Origin: Pseudomonadales bacterium
GTDB taxonomy: Bacteria; Pseudomonadota; Gammaproteobacteria; Pseudomonadales; Azotimanducaceae
DNA: 64,000 nt
Assembly (NCBI GenBank): GCA_028285415.1
Contig: JANQPF010000030.1
Coordinates: forward strand, 1 to 64,000
Reading direction: 5' to 3'
Positions 17,636-25,915 of the stretch are shown here, piece after piece. The position numbers were made by a program, and so were the translations under genes. The notes below the pieces were generated by a model. The model was not told the origin of the DNA, searched no databases, and saw only the letters and a list, made by a program, of their open reading frames with translations. Position 1 is the first letter of the stretch, and every line of letters starts with the position of its first letter.

Positions 17636-18419
17636 GGTTGATCTCTCCCAGGAATTTCTGTGTCTGCTCGAGGATCGCCGCCGCGCGGGCCAGCGGATCC
17701 GGATAGATATCACGATACCATTTCGAGCGGACCTCCAGGCTCAGCGGCACGTCCTCCGGCAGCGCCGCGAGCAGCTGCCCGAGCGGCAGTTCACCCTCTC
17801 CCGGTGCCGAACGAAGATCCAGCGCGTCGGTGAGGAGCGCTTCGCGGCTGTCGTCGCAAGCCGCCGGTCCGTCACAGAGCTGTACATAGCTGTGTTGTGC
17901 AGCGTTCAGTGCCACCCCGTACTCCCGGCTGCGTGCCAGATGCAGACTATCGATGAGGATCCCGAAGCGGTGCGCCTCCGCGGCTGCAAGAAGTTCCCGC
18001 GCCTGGCCGAGCGACTGCACGGCTGTAATGCGCAGAAACTCGAGCATCGGTTTGAGTGACGTACCCTGACACCAGGCGCTGATCTGCTCGAGCGCCGGTG
18101 CCAGCGCCTCCGGGTCATCCTCATCGCTGACCACCAGCAGGTGATCGGCACCGAGCCGCACGCCGACGTCGGCAATCAGCTTGTGACCATCGTCGAGCGC
18201 GCCGCCAGCTGGAATCCACAACACCTCAACGTCGAGAAAGCCAATGCCGTGAGCGGCTTTGATATCCAGAAGCTCGCTTTCCCAGCCCGCATTCCAGTCA
18301 TCAGGCCGGACCATGAGACCGGCATCCGTATAGCCAGCTGCGGCAGCCGTTTGTGCAACCGTGACGGCGTCGTGTTCCGGCAAAACACCCGATGCCAGTG
18401 ATATGCGGCGCGTACTCAT
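17628..18419 (-). CDS. Sugar phosphate isomerase/epimerase-like TIM-barrel protein
   Basis: 263 residues from ATG 18419 (an ATG five codons upstream at 18434 is also possible; neither has a clear ribosome binding site). It belongs by pattern to the xylose-isomerase-like/AP endonuclease 2 TIM barrels: GVRLGADHLLVVSDED, GILIDSLHLARS with a metal-binding Asp and His, and YVQLCDGPA. Homologues act on sugar-like or inositol compounds, but no substrate can be assigned. Coupled to the downstream crotonase by an eight-base overlap; divergent from the selenoprotein gene. Confidence 0.75.
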   Translation of the reverse strand: MSTRRISLASGVLPEHDAVTVAQTAAAAGYTDAGLMVRPDDWNAGWESELLDIKAAHGIGFLDVEVLWIPAGGALDDGHKLIADVGVRLGADHLLVVSDEDDPEALAPALEQISAWCQGTSLKPMLEFLRITAVQSLGQARELLAAAEAHRFGILIDSLHLARSREYGVALNAAQHSYVQLCDGPAACDDSREALLTDALDLRSAPGEGELPLGQLLAALPEDVPLSLEVRSKWYRDIYPDPLARAAAILEQTQKFLGEINHG

Positions 18420-18514
18420 GTACGCAGTCTGCATGGCGTATTGGAGCGTGACAACATGGATTGCGAACCCGTCGGTGCATTGCTAACTTCTGATGCGTAT
18501 TTAAGGAGGCACAC

Positions 18515-19447
18515 ATGGGCAGCCGCGAACCGGTCGACTACATCGCACGCACCCGCGAGCAATACGACGCGCTGGGCTACCCGGCGTACACCTGGGTGCG
18601 CAATGATGACAGCCCGCCGTTCGCTGCACTCACGAAGCCCCTGTCCGATTCTCGGCTCGGGCTCATCGCATCAGGCGGCGTCTATCGACAGGGACAAGTC
18701 GCCTTCCACTTCAAAGACGACTTCAGCTATCGCGAAATTGACACCGGCATCGACACGGAAGAGCTGCGCGCCACGCACTTCGCTTACGATCTGACCGACG
18801 CCCGCCGCGACCCGAACGTGGTATTTCCTCTGGATACGCTTCGCCATGCTGTCGACGAAGGACAGCTGGGGGAGCTCGGCCCGCGGGCGTATACGTTCAT
18901 GGGCGGTATCTATTCGGCGCGCAAGGTGCGCGACATTCTGGCGCCTGCGATTGCGGACAGGATCCAGCAGGACGAAGTGGACGTTGCCCTGCTGGTACCC
19001 GTCTGACCCGTTTGTCATCAGTCCGTTGGACTGATTGCACGCGAAATCGAGGCGCGAGGCATTCCCACGCTCAGCATGTCGAGCGCGCGTTCCATCACTC
19101 GCGCGGTCAACCCGCCGCGTGCGGTTTATCTCGACTTTCCGCTCGGACGCACGGCCGGCAAACCCCTCGATACGGACAACCAGCGGGCCGTGCTGCGCGA
19201 TACGCTGGCTGCTTTCGCAGCCATCGACAGGCCCGGCACAATTGTCGATCTCGACTACGAATGGCAGCCGGACGACGGCTGGAAAGACCGCGTCATGCGC
19301 CCTGACCCCGACAAGCCCGGCGGAGATGGCGGCCACGACGATGACCGGGTGGCGCGTTTCGACACCCCTCAATACCAGACCGAGGCGGATGCGGCTGCCG
19401 CGGATAGTGCCTGCCCGACCTGCGTCTTTCTGGAGGACACCCGATGA
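18515..19447 (+). CDS. GrdB-family (glycine/sarcosine/betaine/proline reductase B-like) selenoprotein with in-frame TGA
   Basis: One frame of 310 residues interrupted by TGA at 19004-19006 (codon 164). Upstream it ends in DVALLVPV and downstream it resumes PVCHQSVGLIAREIEARG, so read-through gives a U-P-V-C motif. Non-selenium relatives that I recall in the GrdB-like reductase family read C-P-V-C-H-Q at this place, so TGA replaces a redox cysteine. A hairpin with a G-first loop follows at the correct distance. The start has a perfect AAGGAGG five bases before ATG 18515. A second cysteine pair, CPTC, is near the C-terminus. The stop overlaps the M81 peptidase start (ATGA). Standard gene calling would split or truncate this gene. 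The reaction is unknown. Confidence 0.85.
19017..19035 (+). promoter_or_regulatory. Candidate bacterial SECIS hairpin
   Basis: ATCAGTCC (19017-19024) pairs perfectly with GGACTGAT (19028-19035) around a three-base loop GTT. The loop begins 18 bases after the TGA and its first base is G, within the known bacterial SECIS window (roughly 16-37 bases, guanine among the first loop bases). The hairpin sits inside the coding region, as in bacteria, and would recruit SelB for selenocysteine insertion. Confidence 0.75.
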
Positions 19448-20973
19448 AAGTAGGCATTGCCATGATGAGCCACGAGACCAACACGTTCTCGCCGGTCGTC
19501 ACCGATCTCGACCGTTTCTCCGGTGGCCGTGGCACGCCGCTGAGCGGTCCCGCCGCCGTCGCGGTATACCGCGACACCGCGAGCTGTCTGGGCGGCTATA
19601 TCGAGATTGCCGAAGCCAACGGCGCTGAGATTGTGATGGGCATCGCCGCCGGCGCGCCGCCGAGCGGGCGCGTGGAAGACGACGCTTACGAATACATGTG
19701 CGATGCCATCGTGACGCTCGCCGGCGAGGTAGACGCGCTCCTCCTCGACCTCCATGGCGCAATGGCCACCAAAACCTACGACGACGGCGAAGGTGAGCTC
19801 CTGCGCCGCATACGTACGGTATGCCCGGAACTGCCCATCGGGGTATCTCTAGACATGCACGCCAACGTCACCCGGCAGATGATAGACAACTGCAACGTGC
19901 TGACCGGCTACCACACTTACCCGCACATCGACATGGACGGCACCGCACGGCGCGCCGCCAGGACGTTCTTTGCCATGTTGAACGGAGACGCCAGGCCCAC
20001 CATGCACTGGGACAACGCGCCCATGCTCCCGCACGTCATGCGCCAGGGCACTGACGACTATCCGAACAGCGCGTTGCAGGACCAGGCAAAGGCCCTCGAG
20101 CAGGACGAGTGTCTGGCGGTAAGCCTCTTCACGGGTTTTCCCCACGCGGACATCCACGACGCCGGATTGTCCGTCGTCACGATCACCGACAACAACCCGG
20201 AGGCTGCTGCCGCGCACTGCAATGCCCTGCTCGACCAGGCCTGGGCAGATCGCGAGAAATTCGTGTACGAAGTCGAACCGCTAGCGCAGTCGATGGCGCG
20301 TGCCGAGGCGACCGCCCGGCAGAGCGACGGCACGCCTGTTGTTCTGCTGGACCACTACGACAACACCGCGTCAGGCGGCACCATGGATACCACCGAGGTA
20401 CTCGCCGCAATTCTCGCGGCTGGCCTCGAAGACGTTGCCGTTTTCGGCTTCTACGATCCAGAGGTTGTGCAGCAGATGATGGCAGCGGGGATCGGCGCTG
20501 AGGTCACCGTCAATCTCGGTGGCAAGCTGCCCATGCCTGCGCTCGCCGCAGACAGCACACCGCTGACGCTGACCGGCGAAGTGAAACTCCTCTCCAACGG
20601 CAAATTCAAAGCGCGCGTCGAGATGTCCCGGGGTCTGACGATCAACATGGGGCCCAGTGCGGTGCTGGCGCTACCCAACAACGTCGACGTTGCCATCATC
20701 TCCCGCCACATCGAACCGTACGACCCCGAGTGCTTTCGCTGCCTGGGCATGGAGCCGACTCAGCGCCGCTACCTGATGCTGAAAAGCCGCATCCACTACC
20801 GGGTCGGTTTCTATCCCATCACACGCCACATCATCGAATGTGCCGGGCGCGGCGTGTGCACATCGGACTACGCAGAGGTTACGTTCGAAAACGTGCGACG
20901 CCCGGTGTACCCACTCGACGGACCGCTCACCGGCAGCAATCTCAGTCGGGAAGAATTCGCCGCAGGCCGATAG
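19444..20973 (+). CDS. M81 family metallopeptidase (MlrC/microcystinase C-like)
   Basis: 509 residues. The N-terminal signature is MMSHETNTFSP, followed by LLLDLHGAM and SLDMHANVT, which carry the probable zinc ligands of the MlrC family; a C-terminal domain follows (GFYPITRHIIECAGRGV). MlrC degrades linear microcystin peptides, but most family members have unknown substrates and this one is not evidence of microcystin degradation. The ATG overlaps the selenoprotein stop by four bases, so the two proteins are translationally coupled and probably work together. Confidence 0.88.
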   Translation: MKVGIAMMSHETNTFSPVVTDLDRFSGGRGTPLSGPAAVAVYRDTASCLGGYIEIAEANGAEIVMGIAAGAPPSGRVEDDAYEYMCDAIVTLAGEVDALLLDLHGAMATKTYDDGEGELLRRIRTVCPELPIGVSLDMHANVTRQMIDNCNVLTGYHTYPHIDMDGTARRAARTFFAMLNGDARPTMHWDNAPMLPHVMRQGTDDYPNSALQDQAKALEQDECLAVSLFTGFPHADIHDAGLSVVTITDNNPEAAAAHCNALLDQAWADREKFVYEVEPLAQSMARAEATARQSDGTPVVLLDHYDNTASGGTMDTTEVLAAILAAGLEDVAVFGFYDPEVVQQMMAAGIGAEVTVNLGGKLPMPALAADSTPLTLTGEVKLLSNGKFKARVEMSRGLTINMGPSAVLALPNNVDVAIISRHIEPYDPECFRCLGMEPTQRRYLMLKSRIHYRVGFYPITRHIIECAGRGVCTSDYAEVTFENVRRPVYPLDGPLTGSNLSREEFAAGR

Positions 20974-21097
20974 GCGCGGCGGCCGCACGCCAGCGATTCC
21001 CAACGAGACGGCGATCTGCGCCGCGTCTGATTTGAATCAAATCGCCGCTGCTGACGCGGCATATAATGAAACACGGTTCAAAAATGGGAGCGATGTT

Positions 21098-22369
21098 GTG
21101 GACGGACGTGAAGTGCACCAGGCCCGCCTGGCAAAAATTGAAGAATTGCGTCCCGTCATCGAACGGGGTGGCGACGAAGGCCAGGAAATGAGGCGCCTTC
21201 CCGACGACGTGGTTGAGCGCCTGATCGACGAGGGATTCTTCCGATTTGCCCTCCCCGAAGCGTTGGGCGGCGAAAATTCGAGCTCCATGGAAACCATCGA
21301 AATTCTGGAACACATGGCGGCCATCGACGCATCCGTCGCCTGGAACGTCATGCTGGGCTCAGAAATCAACGCCATGGCCGCGGGCGGCATGGACCCGGAG
21401 CTCGCCAGAGAGGTGTATCTCGACAATCCACGCGTGATCATGTGCGGCGGTGGCGGACCGGGTGGGGTGCCCTCACGCGCGGAGCGCCAGGACGACGGCA
21501 GCATCAAAGTCTGGGGACAGACGACGTTCATCTCCGGCTGCCACAACGCCAACTGGTGTTTCATGCCCGCGCCTTTGATGAAAGGTGATGAGTTTGAGCT
21601 CGACCAGAACGGTCAGCCCATCTTCAACGTATGGATGCTGCCGCGGGATCAGTGGGAAATTGTCGACACCTGGGACGTTGCGGGCTTGAGAGGCTCGGGC
21701 TCTCACGACGTCAAAGCCGACGGCGCGGTCATTCCACCCAAGTATGCCGCCGCAACCCTGTGGACGGTCCCTGCCCACTTCCCGAATCCGGTCTACCGCA
21801 TGCCAACCGGGCTGCGCCTGGCTTACAACAAGGCCGCCATTGCGCTTGGTATCGCCAAAGGCGCGCTCGAAGTTTTCGCGGACATCGCGCAGAACAAGAT
21901 CCCGATGCTGTCATCCTCGTCGCTGGCCAAGCGCGGCATTGCGCAGTGGCGGATGGGACTCTGTGAGGCCAAATACCGCGCATGCCGGGCGTTTCTCATG
22001 GAGGCCATGGCCGCCGTTGAGGCAGAAATGACCGGTAACGACCAGTTGCCCGGCGCCAAGACAACCCAGGATGCCCGCCTTGCGTGCGTCCATGCCGGCA
22101 ACGAATGTCTGGAGCTCGTCGACATGCTCCACAACACCGCAGGCACCACGGCCATGCGCATGCACAGTCCGCTGGAGCGTAAGCTCAGGGATGCTCACGG
22201 CACCGCCAGTCACCGCTGGATTTCGCATCCGCTGTACGAGGATCTCGGTTCAATTCTCCTCGGCAACGAGCCGTCGGCGGAGTTTGCGGGTGGGGCGGGC
22301 GTGCCGATTGGGCCGCCGGCGCCGAAGCAGGTTGAGGAGGTGCCTGGGATGCAGAGCGCTGGAGGGTGA
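21098..22369 (+). CDS. Acyl-CoA dehydrogenase-fold flavin-dependent monooxygenase
   Basis: 423 residues from a probable GTG at 21098, preceded by GGGAG at seven bases; the frame is open further upstream but that part is antisense-like. The acyl-CoA dehydrogenase fold is visible: FRFALPEALGGENSSSMET, IEILEHMAAIDASVAWN, a beta domain with VWGQTTFISGCHNANW, and a helical C-terminus. The absence of the usual catalytic Glu motif and the C-terminal LHNTAGTTAMRMHSPLERKLRDAH fit the group D hydroxylases or two-component monooxygenases (HpaB/HsaA type). No reductase partner is adjacent. Confidence 0.8.
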   Translation: MDGREVHQARLAKIEELRPVIERGGDEGQEMRRLPDDVVERLIDEGFFRFALPEALGGENSSSMETIEILEHMAAIDASVAWNVMLGSEINAMAAGGMDPELAREVYLDNPRVIMCGGGGPGGVPSRAERQDDGSIKVWGQTTFISGCHNANWCFMPAPLMKGDEFELDQNGQPIFNVWMLPRDQWEIVDTWDVAGLRGSGSHDVKADGAVIPPKYAAATLWTVPAHFPNPVYRMPTGLRLAYNKAAIALGIAKGALEVFADIAQNKIPMLSSSSLAKRGIAQWRMGLCEAKYRACRAFLMEAMAAVEAEMTGNDQLPGAKTTQDARLACVHAGNECLELVDMLHNTAGTTAMRMHSPLERKLRDAHGTASHRWISHPLYEDLGSILLGNEPSAEFAGGAGVPIGPPAPKQVEEVPGMQSAGG

Positions 22370-22370
22370 A

Positions 22371-22420
22371 TAAATGGCCTCAGGCCTCGCTTCACCGTCA
22401 GCGGCCGGTATGCCGCTGAC
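22371..22420. repeat. REP-like palindromic unit 1 (50 bp)
   Basis: Begins TAAATGGCC, has a small hairpin GGCC-TCA-GGCC, a conserved TCGCNTCACCG spacer, and a perfect nine-base-pair hairpin, GTCAGCGGC and GCCGCTGAC around a CGGTAT loop. Same length and layout as the unit at 22482, with different but still complementary stem bases. It lies in the intergenic region after a convergent gene pair, the usual place for REP elements. Confidence 0.7.
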
Positions 22421-22481
22421 TGCTCGCCTTGTAGCGGTCAGGGAGATGGTTCTCGCCATCCCTGGCGCGGCGCTGACGTTC

Positions 22482-22531
22482 TAAATAGCCCCAGGGCTCG
22501 CGTCACCGCGAGGCGCCGGTATGCGCCTCGC
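22482..22531. repeat. REP-like palindromic unit 2 (50 bp)
   Basis: Begins TAAATAGCC, has a small hairpin AGCCC-CA-GGGCT, the same TCGCNTCACCG spacer, and a perfect nine-base-pair hairpin, GCGAGGCGC and GCGCCTCGC around the same CGGTAT loop. Four base pairs of the large stem are exchanged relative to unit 1 with pairing kept, which shows that the folded form is what is conserved. Confidence 0.7.
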
Positions 22532-22539
22532 TGCAGGCC

Positions 22540-22562
22540 GGTAGCGAGCGAAGCTCGCTACC
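22540..22562. terminator. Perfect palindrome overlapping the nqrF stop
   Basis: GGTAGCGAGC and GCTCGCTACC pair perfectly over ten bases around a GAA loop, and the nqrF stop codon lies inside. No T-run follows in either direction, so it is a poor intrinsic terminator. It may protect the 3' end of the nqr transcript or be a third palindrome of the repeat cluster. Confidence 0.45.
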
Positions 22563-23784
22563 CACCGAAGTCGTCTAGGAGGATGTTCTCGGGCTCCACA
22601 CCCAGATCATCCAGCATCTGCAGCACCGCGGCCGTCATGGGCGGGGGTCCGCAGAGATAGAACTCACAGTCTTCCGGCGCGGGATGCTCTTTCAGGTAAT
22701 TATCCAGCACCACCTGGTGGATGAAGCCGATGTGGCCGTCGAAGTTGTCTTCGGGCAGCGGGTCGGAGAGGGCCACGTGCCATTCGAAGTTGTCGTGTTC
22801 AGCGGCGAGTTTGTCGAACTCCTCGACGTAGAACATTTCGCGCAGCGAACGCGCGCCGTACCAGTAGCTCATCTTGGTCTTGCGACCGCGGCGCAGCAGC
22901 TCATCGAAGATCTGCGAACGCAGCGGCGCCATGCCGGCCCCGCCACCAATCCAGATCTTCTCGGCATCGGTGTCTTTGACAAAGAACTCCCCATAGGGGC
23001 CGAAGACCGTGAGCTTGTCACCCTCTTTGAGGTTGAAGACGTAGGACGACATCTTGCCTGCCGGGACGTCCATGCCGGGAGGCGGACTGGCAATACGGAT
23101 GTTGAACTTGAGGATGCCCTTCTCTTCCGGATAGTTCGCCATGGAGTAGGCGCGGATGGTCGGCTCATCGACCTTGGAGAAGTTGTCCCAGACGTCGAAA
23201 CGGTCCCAGTCTTCGTGGTACTCGGATTCAACGTCGATCTCTTTGTACTGCATCTCGTATGGCGGGATCTCGAGCTGCACGTATCCGCCGGCTTTAAAAT
23301 CGACGTCCTCGCCTTCCGGTAGCTTGAGGTTCAGCTCTTTAATGAAGGTTGCCACGTTCGGATTACCCGTGACTTCACACTCCCAGCGCTGCACGCCGAT
23401 GGCATCTTCGGGGATCTCGATCTTGAGGTCCTGCTTTACGGCCACCTGACAGCTCAGCCGCCAGTCATCGCGTATCTCACCACGAGTGAAGTGCCCTTCC
23501 TCGGTGGAAAGAATTGAGCCTCCGCCTTCCATCACGCGGCACCGGCACTGGGCGCAGGTGCCACCACCACCGCAGGCGCTGGCGAGAAATATACCTTCTG
23601 ATGCCAACGTGCCCAGGAGCTTACCGCCGGCTGGGACCTTTATGGACTTATCCGGGTCGTCATTGATCATGATCGTGACGTCGCCGGAGCTCACGAGACG
23701 CGAGCGCGCAAAAAGAATGAACGCCACCAGCGCAAGGACCGTGGCGGTGAACATCACCACACCTAAGACAACGGTCGTATCCAA
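22558..23784 (-). CDS. nqrF: Na+-translocating NADH:quinone reductase subunit F
   Basis: 408 residues. One N-terminal membrane helix is followed by a [2Fe-2S] ferredoxin domain with cysteines C71, C77, C80 and C112 ([10 protein letters not shown] and LSCQV), then a FAD- and NADH-binding reductase domain ([11 protein letters not shown] for [19 protein letters not shown] and FYLCGPPPM for NADH). NqrF takes electrons from NADH and passes them into the complex. It is the last gene of the nqr operon; no apbE or nqrM gene follows, although both often do. Confidence 0.96.
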   Translation of the reverse strand: MDTTVVLGVVMFTATVLALVAFILFARSRLVSSGDVTIMINDDPDKSIKVPAGGKLLGTLASEGIFLASACGGGGTCAQCRCRVMEGGGSILSTEEGHFTRGEIRDDWRLSCQVAVKQDLKIEIPEDAIGVQRWECEVTGNPNVATFIKELNLKLPEGEDVDFKAGGYVQLEIPPYEMQYKEIDVESEYHEDWDRFDVWDNFSKVDEPTIRAYSMANYPEEKGILKFNIRIASPPPGMDVPAGKMSSYVFNLKEGDKLTVFGPYGEFFVKDTDAEKIWIGGGAGMAPLRSQIFDELLRRGRKTKMSYWYGARSLREMFYVEEFDKLAAEHDNFEWHVALSDPLPEDNFDGHIGFIHQVVLDNYLKEHPAPEDCEFYLCGPPPMTAAVLQMLDDLGVEPENILLDDFGG

Positions 23785-23825
23785 AACAACGCTCCTTTTA
23801 CAACTTCAAACCCAACGCGCACGCG

Positions 23826-24434
23826 TTAGATATCGATTCCACCAAAAGACATGAAACACAGGCTCAAGAGGCCTACCGAGATGAACGTGATGCCCAACCC
23901 TCTGAGACCATCCGGCACATCGCTGTACTTGAGTTTTTCCCGCACACCGGCGAGCGCCGTTATTGCAAGCGCCCAGCCGACGCCCGCGCCCAGGCCGAAT
24001 ACGGCGCTTTCAGCAAAAGTCTGATCCTGCTCGACCATGATGAGCGACGCGCCGAGAATGGCGCAGTTCACAGTGATGAGCGGCAGAAACACACCGAGCG
24101 CGTTATAGAGCACCGGCACGTAGCGATCCAACACCATCTCGAGAATCTGCACCATCGCGGCGATGACGCCGATGTAAGACAGGAGCCCCAGGAAGCTCAA
24201 GTCGACTTCCGGGAAACCCGCCCAGGCCAGCGCACCTTCGCGCAGCAGGTTGTTGTAGATCAGATTGTTCACGGGGACGGTGATGCCGAGCACCACAACC
24301 ACGGCAATCCCTAAACCAAAGGCAGTGGAAATCTTCTTGGAAATCGCTATGAACGTGCACATCCCCAGGAAGAAGGTCAGCGCCATGTTCTCGATGAACA
24401 CGGCTTTGATGAAGATGCCGAGAAAATGTTCCAT
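23826..24434 (-). CDS. nqrE: Na+-translocating NADH:quinone reductase subunit E
   Basis: 202 residues, six predicted membrane helices, homologous to RnfA. Conserved membrane cysteines are present in [13 protein letters not shown] (C26) and [11 protein letters not shown] (about C120); in the known structure such cysteines of NqrD and NqrE hold an intramembrane [2Fe-2S] cluster. It is separated from nqrD by three bases. Confidence 0.95.
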   Translation of the reverse strand: MEHFLGIFIKAVFIENMALTFFLGMCTFIAISKKISTAFGLGIAVVVVLGITVPVNNLIYNNLLREGALAWAGFPEVDLSFLGLLSYIGVIAAMVQILEMVLDRYVPVLYNALGVFLPLITVNCAILGASLIMVEQDQTFAESAVFGLGAGVGWALAITALAGVREKLKYSDVPDGLRGLGITFISVGLLSLCFMSFGGIDI

Positions 24435-24437
24435 GGC

Positions 24438-25100
24438 TTACATCGCCTCCCGGTACTGCAGATTGGGCGCAATCTCGTATTCCGCCTCTTCCACCTGATC
24501 CTTCTTCCAGGCGCGGATGGCCCAGATGAACAACCCGATGAGGAAGAACGCGCTGGGGGAGAGCAGCATCATGCCGTTCGATACATACCAGCCGCCGTTG
24601 TTCACCGTCGGCATGATTTCATAGCCCATGAAGGTGCCTGCGCCGAGCGGCTCGCGGAAGAGCGCAACGCCAACCAGAATGACGCTGTAGCCAAGCGCGT
24701 TGCCGAACCCGTCGAGGGCGGACAGGAACGGACCGTTCTGCATGGCAAACGCTTCCGCGCGTCCCATCACGATGCAGTTGGTAATGATGAGGCCGACAAA
24801 TACCGACAGGCTCTTGGAGATGTCGTATGCCACCGCCTTCAGCACCTCATCGACGACGATCACCAGTGAGGCAATGATGGTCATCTGCACGATGATGCGG
24901 ATGTTCGTCGGGATGCGATTGCGGATCAGCGACACCGCCAGATTCGACATTGTGCAGACGAAGATCACCGCGGCGCACATCACCAGCGTCTGAGACATGC
25001 TGATGGTCACCGCCAGCGCCGAGCAGATACCGAGGACCTGCAGCGCAATCGGGTTGTTGTTGAAAATCGGATCGATTAATACTTCTTTAGGCTGAGACAT
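24438..25100 (-). CDS. nqrD: Na+-translocating NADH:quinone reductase subunit D
   Basis: 220 residues, polytopic, paralogous to nqrE. Family features include [18 protein letters not shown] with the first cluster cysteine and [15 protein letters not shown] with the second. Together with NqrE it forms the membrane core that carries electrons across to the FMN of NqrC. It lies 17 bases downstream of nqrC in an uninterrupted operon. Confidence 0.95.
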   Translation of the reverse strand: MSQPKEVLIDPIFNNNPIALQVLGICSALAVTISMSQTLVMCAAVIFVCTMSNLAVSLIRNRIPTNIRIIVQMTIIASLVIVVDEVLKAVAYDISKSLSVFVGLIITNCIVMGRAEAFAMQNGPFLSALDGFGNALGYSVILVGVALFREPLGAGTFMGYEIMPTVNNGGWYVSNGMMLLSPSAFFLIGLFIWAIRAWKKDQVEEAEYEIAPNLQYREAM

Positions 25101-25117
25101 GACCTTCCTTTAACCCC

Positions 25118-25915
25118 TTACGCCTGCGCCTTGAGACGCGCAATGAACGGACCAAAGCCGAGATCGCCGGTCCAGAAATTCACCAGGTTCTGTACGCCGC
25201 GAGTGGTAAACGTGGCACCGGACAACGCATCCACCTCGTACGCGGCACTGGCACTGCCGGCCGCGGAACGGGTTTTGACCAGCTGTACGTTGGGCTGGTT
25301 GTCAGCATCGTAAAGCTGAACTCCCGGCCAGAGCGCTTTCCACCGCGGATTATCGACTTCACCGCCGAGCCCGGGCGTTTCCTTGTGCTGGTAAAAACCG
25401 AGTCCCGATATCGTCTGCAGGTCACTGTCCAATGCCAGATAGCCGAACAGCGTACCCCACAGCCCGTAACCACGAACCGGCAACACCAGCTTGTCGATTT
25501 CACCTTCAACCCGCTTGATGTAAACGAGCGAAGCGTTCTCGCGGCGCCGCAGCGTCGCAATGTCCTGCTCTCCAGAGAGAGGAATGGACAGATCCGGCTT
25601 CTTCGCCGCTTTGACCGGATCGAACGTGTCGGCATCGATGTCGTCGAGGAACTCGCCGGTTTCGAGATCAACCACCCGCACCTCAAACTCGGAGAAGAGT
25701 TCATCAACCCCGCGGCCATCCTCAGCCACGAGGCTGTCGCCGGGCAGCATGCCCGCAGCGCGCAGGATGTTCTGCTTCTGGTCCAGCGCTTTGTTGAGCT
25801 GCTGCTGCGGTTTCAGCGCCACGGCAATACCGGACACCACCACCGAGCAGACGAGACACACCCCCAGCGCCACGATGAATACGTTTTTCAAACCATCTTT
25901 TTCGAAACTAGCCAC
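25118..25915 (-). CDS. nqrC: Na+-translocating NADH:quinone reductase subunit C
   Basis: 265 residues: one N-terminal helix anchors a periplasmic FMN domain. The ApbE-type flavinylation motif is DALSGATFTT with the acceptor threonine at T235, which would carry covalent FMN. Its start overlaps the end of nqrB by eight bases. The flavin transferase ApbE that would modify it is not encoded in the window. Confidence 0.96.
   Translation of the reverse strand: MASFEKDGLKNVFIVALGVCLVCSVVVSGIAVALKPQQQLNKALDQKQNILRAAGMLPGDSLVAEDGRGVDELFSEFEVRVVDLETGEFLDDIDADTFDPVKAAKKPDLSIPLSGEQDIATLRRRENASLVYIKRVEGEIDKLVLPVRGYGLWGTLFGYLALDSDLQTISGLGFYQHKETPGLGGEVDNPRWKALWPGVQLYDADNQPNVQLVKTRSAAGSASAAYEVDALSGATFTTRGVQNLVNFWTGDLGFGPFIARLKAQA

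Noticed and set aside
18515-19006. Truncated 163-residue protein ending at TGA, or a pseudogene
   Set aside because: The same frame continues with family-matching sequence, a SECIS-like hairpin is in place, and the distal stop overlaps the next start; decay would not preserve these.
19444-20973. Microcystin degradation capacity
   Set aside because: Only the MlrC-like fold is present; no mlrA, mlrB or mlrD neighbours, and M81 proteins are widespread with other substrates.
20840-21097. Long N-terminal extension of the flavin monooxygenase
   Set aside because: The residues overlap the M81 gene in another frame and show no fold; the GTG at 21098 has a good ribosome binding site and leads into the fold.
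22371-22562. CRISPR array
   Set aside because: Only two palindromic units, 62 bases apart, with no spacer pattern, no cas genes and differing stems.
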